This document shows positions 45,732 through 57,057 of a DNA stretch of 64,000 nucleotides, piece after piece. Both the position numbers and the translations under genes were made by a program. The DNA comes from Fomes fomentarius (Eukaryota > Basidiomycota > Agaricomycetes > Polyporales > Polyporaceae), in NCBI GenBank assembly GCA_022606135.1, contig JABYQN010000009.1, forward strand, positions 335,001-399,000, read 5' to 3'. The stretch's first letter is position 1. Each line of letters starts with the position of its first letter. Under the pieces are notes generated by a model, which saw only the letters and a list, made by a program, of their open reading frames with translations, did not search any database and was not told the DNA's origin.

Positions 45732-46888
45732 TCACGCCACCTCTGCAACGGTCGTCGCAGGTGGCGCCTGGTCGGGTTCCACAGGGGGCACACACCAGGC
45801 GGGGAACATAGGTGGTGGCCTGACATCAGGCGGGAGGTCAACACCCTTCCGGCGGCCCAGAGCAACGCGAATGCGTTTCCCGTCGTTGTAGAACGATACA
45901 CTGAAGTCCCATAACTCCTCGGTGTCGAACTCCTCCCTGGTGGCCGAGCAGCCAAAGTCGATGACGACTGCGCGCCGCGGCCGCTCCTTGGGTGTGAACA
46001 GTATGTTGTGGTCGTGGAGATCCCCATGGTATACACCATATCTCGGGAAAGTCTCTATGGTCCGTATGAGTGTGGCGCACATCTCTGGGTCGAGCACGTC
46101 CCCTGAGACGTCGCCGAGGGTGACTGCGTCAGGGATGTACTCCATCACGAGTGCGGGAAGCTGTATCGCTCGCTCGTCGGGAGGTAGCCATGTCCAACGA
46201 GGTACAACCGAGGGATGGCCGTGCCCTGCAGTTCGCGCAAATGTGCGTATGCATCGCGCTCGGATTCAAAGCACATTGTCGATAGACGGCGAAAATGCTC
46301 CTCCCACATCACAGCGCACTCAAAGGCCTGGACCTCCTTGGTCATGCGCGGGAGATCGTCACTTCGCCGGTCGCTGTCGCTACCATCCCTGACGTCTTGT
46401 AGTGTATGAGTATTGCTTCCCCGTGCCTCGTCGTGGTCCTCATCGACATCTCCTTCGCCCTCGACTCCACTGTCTCTGTCATTGTCATCTGAGGATTCGA
46501 GTCCGTCAGGCCCCCATAGTTTGTCTTCGTTGAAGGCGTCAGGGGGTAGGGCCGCTGCCGCTCTCTCCAAGTCGAGTGCCCAAGGACGCGGGGGGGTTCG
46601 CCGAGTGGTGGTTAGCCTGTCGTTCAGAAACCGTGGGTCGAAGATCTTGATGATTATTGGTTCCGGTCCCAGTTCTGGACAACGGGCTCGGAGGACGACT
46701 GCTTTCGTGAACGGCGCAAACGGCTTGTCGATGATGAAGGTAAAGGTGCTGTCAGCTGTGGCGATAGTGATGCGCTCTCCAGCGGAGGGCATCCAGCGGA
46801 GAGCATAGGTGGTGCCTCCATGGTGAGTCGGAGAGGAGAGAAGACGTTGCGTGGATTCGGAATATTTTATTGCGAGCGAAGGGAGCAT
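45732..46888 (-). CDS. Protein kinase-like / phosphotransferase-like protein, possible frameshift
   Basis: The N-terminal part (46145-46888) and C-terminal part (45732 to about 46160) are in different frames. A Lys-bearing strand (PEPIIIKIFDPRFL), a long acidic insertion, and the helix CFESERDAYAHLRELQG with a likely Glu form the N-lobe. The C-lobe has LVMEYIPDA (hinge), VYHGDLHDHNILF (catalytic loop, HGDLHxxN) and VVIDFG (metal-binding Asp). These are the marks of an active eukaryote-like or aminoglycoside-type kinase fold, about 385 residues. The join is either a 38-nt intron with poor donor GTTGGA, or a 1-nt deletion in CTCCCGAC, since a C inserted there would read LPDERAIQLPALVMEYIP. The second reading looks more protein-like. 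Substrate unknown. Confidence 0.65.
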
Positions 46889-47407
46889 TTATTGACTGAT
46901 AGGGGTGCTCCAGCCGGCATTTCCAGCCGCATTCTCGCGTGTCCTCGGCTGCGCAAGTGCACTATTTCCTTTATTGGTGTGTCTAAGTTGTCCCGATGCG
47001 CACCATAGTTCCAACCTTCTAAGTATTGGTAGGCATTGGGCACGATCCAGTGAAAAGGAGACAGTTTTCACTGGGCCTTGTCTTCGAGCCTTGTCTCGGG
47101 CGTGCCTCCCTAGAATTTCGCCTTCTCAACTCGAGCTGGCGGAGCCTGACTTCAAACAATTCCTTCGCAATGAAACCGCCGGCGGCCCGCGGAGGGTGCT
47201 GACTCAGATGCAAACGTCCTGCACAGGCAAAGCTTCATGGGTATGCATCTCGTCGGAAGCAGACTGCCCTTATAAGTCTTAGTCACCACAGGTAGCCAGA
47301 CATCCATTTGGAAACAAGTCCGTAGTCGTTCCAGTGAGCCCCGAAGTCGGATATTGCTACATACAAACAAGAAGTATACAATGGCAACGCACCGCCCTCC
47401 AAGATCA
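46889..47407. other. Intergenic region upstream of the kinase-like gene
   Basis: About 520 bases holding the kinase-like gene's promoter and the 3' flank of SIN1. No other feature was recognised. Confidence 0.55.
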
Positions 47408-50400
47408 TCATACTCCCATAGGCCTTGCCGACGTCCCTATCCTCGTATTCCGCCTCGACGCCTTCCCTCCACCCTGCTTCTCCATCGCAGACTTCAAACT
47501 CCTGATCGTAGACACAATCTCGCCTGCGAGTGCGATCACAACCAACCAATCAATCGACGACGACTCACAAAACAGCGGGAAGCAGGAAGAGACGTACTAG
47601 CAAGCTTAGGGTTTTCCGCCTCGAACTCGTAGCGCTTGTTGCGATCGGCGCCGCTGTGCACAACTAGTTTGAATGTGGCGCTGTTCTTGCTTGACTGTTG
47701 GCATGCAACGACGCTCTTGAGGTGGTAAGAGGACGTCTTGCCGCTATCGAAGACATGCTTCGCTTTAGTGACGGTGGGTATGACCTACTCGTCCGATTAG
47801 AACGGCTGTCAATGATGGGAAGGGATATAACGCACATGGATGTAACCTCCATCGATGGTCAGCATCCGAGCACTGCGAGTGACCATCATCGGCATCTTGC
47901 GGTACACAGTGTATTTCTGGGAATATCAAAGTCAGTTCCAGCACCATACTATCGCCCATCCTGTCAAATACCACAGACCCTGTAGGCATTCATCAAGTCG
48001 AACATCTGGCTCAAGTTTTGCTCTTGGGTCGCGACGTCGTTGACGAAAATTGATGCTGAAGTGATGGGTCACCCAGTCAGCACAGCTACGCCGACCCTCG
48101 ACGTTTGGAGACTCGTACCGTTAGGATCGGTTGTGCCCTTCCTCTCGCGAACCTCGACGCCATACTCGCGCAGCATGTTCTTCTTCATCAAGAGCAGCTC
48201 ACGCTTGCCCTGCAAGCTGCGCACAGTGCGGTCGAGAGGAATGTTCATCTTGGATTCGCCAATCTCCACGACCAGTGCATAGTCTTTCGGGTCGCTCAGC
48301 TTGCGTTTCGCGCATACTGCATCCAGGACCTCGGCCATGTACATGCCGCCCGAACTATACGACCCGAGATGTGAGCATGCGATCAAAAGGATGAACCAAC
48401 GACAACGTACGCTTGGATGGTGGTGGAGACGTGACCTGGCTCGTCGGCAGCGCTGGCGATGCGTATCCGGAGGAACAGCGGCGGCCCATGACTCGACGAC
48501 GGTCCGAGCGAGCTTGGGAACATGCCGAGCGACGAACCAAGGGACCCAAGCATGTTTGCACTCGTGCCAAGGAGCGTATCGGGGGCAGACACAAGGTTCC
48601 CCGTCGTGGTCGCCGCGTTGAGCAACCCGGTCGACTTCTTCTTGACGACGACTCGTGATATGCGGCGTTGGATCTTTGACTCGAGGATTTTGTTCTGCTG
48701 TACTGTGGGCGGAGGGATCTTAGAAAAATGTGGGAGGACTTTGATCGACACGTACTTTGGGACGGTGTTGCCTCCAGAACAGCGTATGCGTCGAAGTTAA
48801 ACTTCGAGATCTTGCCAGTCCGGTCAGGAGCTAAAACCGGCGTAAACCTCTAAGACATGCAGCATGCATCCCGCATCATACTCACGGGGGAAGTCCTCAT
48901 CGACCTCTCCATCCTCCTCCGCAATACGTAAGATCCACCCGGCAGCAGAACATCGTATCCCCCACTTGGGATCCTCCTCCCCTTCTAAGCCCTCGTCAAG
49001 TTTCGGTATCCATCCTTCCTCCCAATATGTCCATAGCGCATACCCAAGCACCTCCTCTACCGTCGCATCCTTGCGTACATTCAGCTCAAGCACTTGGTTC
49101 GCTGGCTTGCGCGCCATTGGGAAGAATACTCGCACGACCATGCTTTCATTCTCCGCGCGCCCGGAAATCGCGCTATACAGTTCCGCAAAGGGATTAGAGG
49201 AGGACGAGTTCGATGTGGCTGCTAGCATCGCCGTCAGGGCGGATTTGGCGGGGTGCGCGGGTGGCACCGGGCGGCGAGCAAACATCCCCGCGGGGGTGTG
49301 GATGGACGATACGCTGGAGGAAGGCTTCGCTGCGGAGGAACCAGGAGGCGGCTGTGTATGACTGTTGGCTGCGTCTCGAGGAGCCGGAGTGACCATCTCG
49401 AACATGGCGTCTATCTGCCCATCGTCGCGTTCGGGAGAGACAGATGGCCGTTCGCGTTCCTTCCCCTCGCGGACTGGGCTCAGTCGCGAGACGCGCGCAC
49501 TACTGCTGGGGGGCAGTGAGGATGCCATGACAGAAGAGACCGATGTCGAGACGCCTGATAGGAGCGAAGCGCTTTCGGACGCACTATCAGAGTTCATCCC
49601 CGCACCACGACTAGCAGCAAATTCTCTAAAATACAAGACGCGTAAGCGCAAGCGCACCAAGGAGACAGAATATGCTCACGGATCAAATTCGTCCTCATTG
49701 ACCTCCATACTATCGTCCGCGTCTCCGGCCAAGTCATAGTCTTCCTCATCATCGTCTGGCATATCCTCGTCTTCCGAGTCCGCCTCGGGTTCGGATGAAG
49801 ATGAAGAGGATGATATCTCAGGATTGAGATTCATTGTGACCAATGGCACCCTAGGCGCCATCCCGTGAGGTTGTGCGCGCGCTAGCAGACGTTGTCGTCG
49901 CCGCCTCTCCATCTCGGCTGCACCCTTGAAGTTGAACTTTGGTACAAACGCAGGGGCCCTGTTACCCGCCTGTGCTCCATCCTGTGGCTGCGGCGCTGTT
50001 CCGTCACCATTCTGCTGCTGCGAAGGAGCGGGTGAGGGCGATATACTCTCTTTGATAGGTGACCTTGGACCTTCCGGCTTCATAGGTGATACTGGTGTGG
50101 CTGCAATGACCTCAGTGGTGATGGGGGTCTCCTCATCGTCGGACGTCGCGGCCGCGCTTTTGCGCAGAGATCGAGAGAGGCGGACGGAGTTCCGGGGCCC
50201 AGCTTGAGAGGTGCGCTTACCGTTTACTCGCAAGCCAATGGCACCCGTCCGCGAGGGCCCCATAATGGTGGTAGTGTATTTCAGGTTGGCTCCTGGGAAT
50301 CCTGAATGGCGACGACGAACGGCGGGTGCGGACTCGTCGTCGCTTGGGGTGGGACTGGTGGGCATCGCGACCTCAGGCCAGCGGTCGACATCCGCGAGGC

Positions 50401-50597
50401 CCGATGCGTCGATATAAGGATTAGAATGAAATGATGGATCGAGAGAGATAAGTCGAGGACCATACGGATCGTCGATGTTCCGCAGGTAGTTCAGGCGGAG
50501 GTTGTGGATGAGATAGCTTGCGTGTGTAGGTGATTGGGAATGGTGGTACCACCATAGAATAAGACAGAACTCACTCTGTATCACTAATGAGCGACAT
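47408..50597 (-). CDS. SIN1: SIN1/AVO1, TORC2 subunit
   Basis: Ten exons rebuild exactly 878 residues: 50575-50597, 49680-50516, 48886-49625, 48756-48830, 48411-48702, 48119-48354, 47979-48055, 47836-47916, 47598-47757 and 47408-47523. The N-terminus MSLISDTDYLIHNLRLNYLR and DDPYGPRLISLD is the conserved SIN1 start. A disordered Ser/Pro and acidic region follows. The CRIM domain (residues about 400-540) has VVRVFFPMARKPANQVLELN, ALWTYWEEGWIP, WGIRCSAAGWILRIAEEDGE and ISKFNFDAYAVLEA. A Ras-binding-like region (LFLRIRIASAADEPGHVSTT) comes next. The PH domain has YRKYTVYRKMPMMVTRSARM, then HVFDSGKTSSYHLKSVVACQ, RYEFEAENPKL and EIVSTIRSLKSAME. SIN1 recruits AGC kinases to TOR complex 2 at the plasma membrane. 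It lies between the inverted-repeat arms. Confidence 0.95.
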
Positions 50598-51062
50598 AGC
50601 GAGTACCGCCGCAGCCGTAAGACAGAATTCTTCCTGCAACAAGCCTTCCCCGAGACGGGATGTCACCGTAATAAAGGAAGCCTTACTCGCACAGGCTATG
50701 GCAGACAGCTCTCAGTAGCGCTTGTCGTTCAGATTCTTCAATCTCCTCCTTGCAGTAGTCCAAGGACGTCAAAGAAAGCACAGAAACTGCAGCTGTTAGA
50801 GTGGTCTGTGTACGCAGAGCAACAAGGACAAGCGAAGAGGATGGTGGTCAGATGGTGGTAGAAGCGGAGACTGAGAGCCTTCGATTGGCAAGTTCACGAT
50901 AGACGAGCGCGCTCCGATAAGGTCGGGGTCATCCCTACTCCTCCTGAGGGTAATACACAAAAATACCCATTCGAGCTATCATACACATCGCTCATCAAAA
51001 TGCACAAGCATGACTTGATTCGTGTAGTATCATCCTCTAGAACCTTTGTCATTTCACCTCCT
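50598..51062. other. Intergenic region between SIN1 and MFS transporter 1
   Basis: About 465 bases, the SIN1 promoter and the 3' flank of the transporter. Nothing else was recognised. Confidence 0.55.
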
Positions 51063-53727
51063 TCAGCGTATGGAATATCGTTCCTACATTAAACATAAAG
51101 CATTCATGAGTGGTCACCATGCAGAAGGTAACAGAACTCACCCGGAGCACACTTCCCTTGAGCTGGAGGGCAGGAACAATCAGCAAGAACAACCCGGTGA
51201 CAATCGCGGCCTCGACTCCAAACGTCTGTATTGCACCATTCTTCAACGCCCATGGGACCTGGAAGTACGCAACACTAAATCCGCCGAGGGTACGTGCGAG
51301 GTTGATCAGCCCAGAGATCTCGCCCTGCATCCGCGGGAAGCAATCGTTACAGTACGCGTCTGTACAGGAATGGTGGATGATTCGTGAGCAAGGTGCGGCA
51401 GGTCAAAAGGCGGGATATAATAGTCACTTACAGACTGCGACCGTGTTAATCATGACGGCTACCTCAGCAATACCCCATCCCATGACCAGTGCGCCAATGC
51501 TGAGATGCTTCTGGAAAGATGCACCAAGGACGACGAAACCGCAGATGTACAAGGGCACCGCGATGTAACACGTCCTATGGCCCTATCTCAGCATTGAAAC
51601 CTTCAGTGTCGAAAATGCCGAGAACGTACCAGAGACGGGACTCCGCAATAAAAACACCCTTGTTCCTCCGAATGGAGAAGTTCATGACCCAATCGTTGAA
51701 GTACCGACCAAGCAGCTCTCCAATAAAGACCGCAACCTGAGACCTATTCAGAACATGGCTCAGTTGAAGAAGACAGCCAACTCACAATTGGAGTTCCGTA
51801 AGCACCGGCAATGCCAAATTGGCTGAAACCGTATCCTTCGGGTTGAGGGGTTCCGAGGAAGACGGCGTTCGTCGTCTGTAGTTCAGACATCACGGTCGAT
51901 CTCAGTGATCAGAATCAAGCACAGATTGCTCTTTCTAGACTTACGTTGATACCAATGCTGAACCCGAAGATCATACCCTTTTAGTCTTAGGTGAGCAACC
52001 GAGCCCGACATCGGAGAGGTGGAAACTCACCTCAAAGACGAGGATAGCAAGTAAATGAGGCCGCCAAACAACATTGAGGATCGAGAAGACTGCGGTATAC
52101 CAACTGTCGCGGTACTTCGCCATCCTCGCTCCCGTGATACCAACGAGGTTCTCAACACGAGCGCGTAGGCGCGACTTGGGAATGGGGTAGGGGCGCGGAT
52201 TCGCGAGCTTGCGGTCGAACATCCTGCAGTTCTATCAGCATCCTGCGCAGACCAGGGAAGAGAGAGAGAGATGACGCACGTCTCCTGGCCGAAGAAGACA
52301 ATCATAAGAACCACGAACAGACCGTACAGGGATCCGATACCGTACGTCCATCGCCAGCTTCGTTATCGGGAGCGAAGGCGTGCACGTCAGCATTGTGGAT
52401 AGTAATCGTACGGCTGATATCACGCACTTGATACGAGCGACAATAAAGCCCATCATGAATGGCGAAAGGAAAGGCGAGATGATGAAACCCATTGTCCAGA
52501 TGTTAAGCTAGAAAGGCCGTCAGCGTCACTGTATTGGAGATACGGCACTTCAGTCATACCTTTCGCGCCTGGAGGTGGAACGGGAACATATCTGTCACGA
52601 CATACAAGCCCTATACATGACTCATCCCTCAGCACTGAGCAGGATGTGGGGTATCTCCGACGGCTGACGACGTACCGTGACTTGCGGGGTGGTCCTACGG
52701 GAATGACAGATCAGAAGACAAACTCCACAAAGCGTTCAACGCCACTCCCACTTACGCGAAAAATCCGTTCAAACACCTCATCGCTATGGCGTGCGGTGTT
52801 TCATTAGCAAAGCACACGTCACAAATTAGTCTCGTGACGCTTACCAGTATATGTGTTCAGGTTAGGCGCGAACGTGCAACCCACCAGCCATCCGAGCGCG
52901 AGCACTTGAGACCAGAAGAGAATCGGAAGTCGGCCGTACCGGCGCATGAGCATGACAGCAAAGATACCACCCCAACCTATCATAACCGATGTATGAGCGG
53001 ATAGTGGCGTGGCTTCGATTCCTTACATACCCAGAAGGAAGATACTCCAGCTACGCAGCGAATCAGCCAAGTGCAGCATCTGACGACAGTGAGCGGTACT
53101 TACTTTGAAGTGAGATTATTGATACGTCCCGTCGTCGTGTCAAACTGATTTGCGAGTGCGAAGATGTCTGCAATACCTAGACCGAGAGCCGTCAATAGTG
53201 ACATGATGACCTCCGAGGTCTGTAACATACCTATCGCAGAGTCGAAGTCCGGCACAATCGCGGCCAATGTAACGATCAACAATTGGAAGTGCTTGCGGGA
53301 GTCCGACCACTGTTAAATATTCCAAGCCGTTAACGAATGATGCCATCCTTAGAGGTTTGGAAGGCGCACATTCTGCGGGTCCTCTGGGTCATCCGTTGGC
53401 TGCGGCCAGAGGACCTTCGTCCCATCTTTTGATAGCTTTAGCTTCGATGCAACATGCTCTCCAAATTCGACCTTTGCCTCCCTAAGTGTTACAGAGAGGT
53501 TTAGAGAGTTAGTACATGCTTCGAGGTAGGGATGGTACTTCCTACTCAGGGTCAACGACGAGGCGTCCAGCGTTGTGCTCGTGATACGCAACAAGGTCGA
53601 ACTCTGAGTCATCGTGTGAAGCAGTATCACGCCCCTTCTCGTCGATCTCCGAAACACTGTTGGTCACCTCATGCTTCTCCTTTTCCGATAGAGCAGGTGG
53701 CACATTCGTGTTCTCCACGTCAGCCAT
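51063..53727 (-). CDS. MFS transporter 1 of a paralogous pair (18 exons)
   Basis: Eighteen exons rebuild exactly 552 residues, several very small (19, 20, 21, 28 and 33 nt). Exon ends from the start: 53546-53727, 53370-53481, 53231-53309, 53104-53176, 53031-53050, 52845-52976, 52756-52783, 52676-52694, 52560-52610, 52428-52507, 52280-52357, 52031-52223, 51945-51977, 51786-51875, 51630-51736, 51432-51574, 51142-51359, 51063-51083. Hydrophilic start, then LWPQPTDDPEDPQNWSDSRK, helix 1 near LLIVTLAAIVPDFDSAIG, motif A-like MRRYGRLPILFWSQ, NLVGITGARMAKYRDSW in the central loop and EISGLINLARTLGGFSVAYF in the second half. About 12 membrane spans. Fungal relatives are proton-linked carriers; the substrate cannot be named. 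A paralogue lies at 60,198-62,801 on the other strand. Confidence 0.88.
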
Positions 53728-55577
53728 CCTGGTAGTTTGTCTAGCTCGTGGGGCGTTCGACCTTCCGAAGGTGTTGTGGCTTCGTCGACTGTCGCTTGGG
53801 GTACGGGTATGCCGAGGTGGGGCGACGCCAGCGGGGGGAGCGAGGAGTCTCTCTCGCCACCTTCTCTGCTATCTATACGGACCTGCGGCGAAGCATGGCG
53901 CCAGAGAACCCTGTGAACATGCCAATCGCACTAGAATCAAGCATTCGCACGAGTACCCACGCCCCCCGCTGTCCCCACCCAGAAGGTTCGCCGTTCACGG
54001 GTGTGAGCGTTCCATCGCTCAGTCAGGTGATCGTGGCGCACGGACAAGGAACTTGTCAGATGTGCTGCACGCGGGCGTCCACTTGACCGCTTAGTCCGCA
54101 AGGGGATTCATGGGATGCCGGCACATTGCAACCGGGGCGCGCTGATTTGCTCCGCAGGTAAGTAATCCGAAGAAAGAAGCGAGTTCTAAGCCAGTGCATC
54201 GTTTGCCACCGTGAGGAAAATTGGATAGCGAGCGGAATTCGTCGCGGCGATCCAGCAGGAAGGAATGTGTACCTAGAATGTGCTCCCACCCCTGCAATGG
54301 ACAGGGAAGCGACCTTCGCACACATTCAGATGGTTTGTGTATAGGACATGAAGACATTGCATGCGTAGAGCGGAATGCCTGAACAACATGGTGCGATGGT
54401 GTTCCGAAGGGTATCCCTGTGTGAACGCACTACCGCTCACAGCATAACGATGCCGTCGGTACCTGAGCATGGGGATGTAAAGTCAGCGTGGTTGTTGTTC
54501 ATAGGACTTCTGGGCTCGGAGATCCAGTAATAGACTTGCTATAAGGTGTTAGGTATGGAAACCGCCGAAGCGTTGCCTAGTCGAAGCTCGGACATGACGT
54601 GTTCAAGAAACTGCATCACAATGCGCAGCTAGTTCCATTGCGCGCGCAGCTGTTCAACCAGAACGTTCTTCCGAGACGAAGATGTATCATCAAGAGCGAT
54701 AGCACAGAAGAATTGGCTGGGGTGTTCCGTGCCTTCGATTTGTATGTCTTTCAGTCTGACAGGGAGAGAATCAGAGGGAAAAGAGTGACCGGCCCTCCTC
54801 CGGCTGATGAGACAACGAGGTGCTAGACAACAAACGTACTTAGTCTGGAATGCAGAGAGGTTGAAAACAACGACGAGTCTATTCACTCACTTCCATCACT
54901 GTGGTTTCTACATCTTGAGTGAGGTCAGCAGCATACCCGTATGTTGAGTATCGTTGATAAATGCAAGCCAGAGTAAGTTCTCATTCAAGTTGGCAGCAGG
55001 GTCAATTGAGGGTGGCTCGATGATCTGAATGAGGTTCAAGCTCAAGCTCGAACCGGTAATACAAGCGCTGAGCCAATATTGTGGCGTGTGAAACACTGAT
55101 ACCATTCGGACTCACGACTCGGCAGAAGTGCTAATAAGCAGGAGGCTCACTTTCGAGTTCTAGTCAACTTTGTTATGATTGAACTTGGCGTCACAGTGGC
55201 ATCTAGGTAGTACAGCGGAGGCTCTAGCGTACACTGTGAGATGTGATTCTGTTGCAGGCTCGTAGGATACTTCCTGTACTCGTTGGAAGAAGTCAAAGTT
55301 GCCATCCGGACTCGCCTGATCGCGGTAAACTCATTTGCAATGAAGAGCCATTGTATTAAATCCCTCGGAGTTATGCTATGAGCGCGCGGTGGCAGAACTA
55401 TTTCTAACGACGAATGCCAAACGTCATCGGGATTGCGACTAGTATCAATATACAGAGTAGAGACCAGAGCAGGGGTTCTAGAATACAGTAACGTGGGGGA
55501 TATACTAACGATACATTACATGAGCAGTAAACATCGTATGAGGACATGTTCGGGCTTGCAGCGCCCAGCCAGCAGCA
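53728..55577. other. Intergenic region and inner end of the right arm
   Basis: From 53,728 to about 55,110 there is no supported gene; it begins with the transporter promoter. A minus-strand frame at 54,908-55,105 (SLSLNLIQIIEPPSIDPAAN, LLWLAFINDT) looks protein-like but is isolated. From about 55,115 rightwards the sequence pairs with the left arm. Confidence 0.5.
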
Positions 55578-56936
55578 TCACCTCGCCTTCGCTTTCTCCT
55601 TCTCTAGCATCTCATGCTTCGCCCTTTGATCCTGGAAACAAGTCTCATGAGCTGCCATCCTTTATTCACGGATACGATTCAAACCTACCGCGTGGACCTT
55701 GCGAAATCTGTTCAACTGATCTCTACGTCTGATCAACTTGTGTTTTCTGCATTGTAAACCATCTACCGGGCACTTCCACCTCACTCCAAAGTGATCCTCG
55801 ACCCAATGCCGTTCCAAATTGGTGTACTTCGTCTGGACAGTACACGTCTCACCATCCACCCCCCAAGTGCATTCAATGGGTGTGTCGTTACTTTTATCGG
55901 GATGATGGTCCCGCCAATGGCATACGGCAGCAGCCGTATCACCATGGCTGACCATGGCGGAACATCCCCCGATACCACACGGTACTCTCGGCGGCGAGGT
56001 TGGATCGGGATACACCACGTTGCATTGTTCTCGGGCATATGCCTCTGCCTCGACATGTGGTGGCCTCCGGGCCTTCCTGGTAGAGGTAGACGGACCGGGA
56101 TGAGCGGCCTGGATATCTTGGAGTGGGCGAGAAGAAGAGGCGACCGGGACAAAATCCTCGTCTTCGCGGTCAGTCTCTTCAAGATCGGAGGGGCCGCCCC
56201 AGCCTTCGTCAACAGGGGATGGTGCGACGTTTTCTAAGTCCATCTTCCGTCTCTTCGACATGCTCTGATGCGAGCCACTGCTTGACCCCTCGGTGTCGGA
56301 CATGGTCGGAGAAGCTTTGCGCTTTTGGGATGTCTCCGTCGCATTGGTACTGATGGGCGGAATGTCAGACAGTGGTGTATCCTGATTTGAAGGAGGACCA
56401 TGCAGTGAGTGGGACAACACAGCCAGACATGTATATAGTAGACTTACATTTACAAGTGGGCCTTCGATCGTCTGTAACGAAACCGTAGTGACGGGAATCG
56501 TGTGACCCGTGCGGCGGATTTCTTCCATGTTTTCCGCGTCGATTGCGTCCACGCCAACCGTCCACCGTCCATGCGGGGAAATGAGTTCTGCCAGGTACTC
56601 TGGGCAGTCCGATACATATTCTGGCACCTCCGGCAAGGGTGCAGCATTCGACTAGACATGAATGGGGCAATGAATAGGTGTTGAGACGATAGCACAACGG
56701 GACCTGGACTGATGGTACATACCTCGTGACGTACGTTGCAATCGATAGGTTGCCAGTGCTAGACAAGGGCGAAGTGAGTGTTAGGTGTTGAGTTCAAGAA
56801 CGCTGAAGCACCGGAAAGTTGCGACGGTACGTACCTGTGGATCATGAGCCCCCACGTCCTCCTCGGGGAGGTCCAAACACTCAGCTTCGAGGTCCTTGTA
56901 CAGGACCTCATGCCCGTAGCTAAATGATGTCGACAT
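55578..56936 (-). CDS. Zinc-finger protein, right arm copy (intact)
   Basis: Five exons (56835-56936, 56723-56758, 56448-56651, 55689-56381, 55578-55631) give 362 residues. The N-terminus MSTSFSYGHEVLYKDLEAEC and LDLPEEDVGAHDPQHWQPID leads to EVPEYVSDCPEYLAELISPH. A Ser/Thr-rich stretch with SKRRKMD as a possible nuclear signal follows, then an acidic DLEETDREDEDF. The C-terminal 120 residues carry three Cys/His units: VPCGIGGCSAM with CHWRDHHPD, IECTWGVDGETC with HWVEDHFG, and WKCPVDGLQCRKH with a final KVHA. The end QEML-like helix (EMLEKEKAKAR) is charged. It probably binds nucleic acid; the target is unknown. Layout is like the zinc-finger gene at 20,198, acidic and basic disorder before three C-terminal fingers. 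All four introns have good splice sites. Confidence 0.82.
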
Positions 56937-57012
56937 ATCTTGTAGGCGGTGGAGGAAAAAGGTAAGTAGGTAATGAGAGCTGGAGGGACTGAAAGTGAAG
57001 GGAGGGAGGTGT

Positions 57013-57057
57013 GCGAGGAGGGCGAGGAGGGCGAGGAGGGCGAGGAGGGCGAGGAGG
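57013..57057 (-). repeat. 9-nt tandem repeat (gcgaggagg)x5 in the right arm
   Basis: Five copies of gcgaggagg lie about 80 bp upstream of the right zinc-finger start. The left arm has a single related unit at the same place (near 43,720), so the expansion arose after duplication or was lost on the left. Confidence 0.85.
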
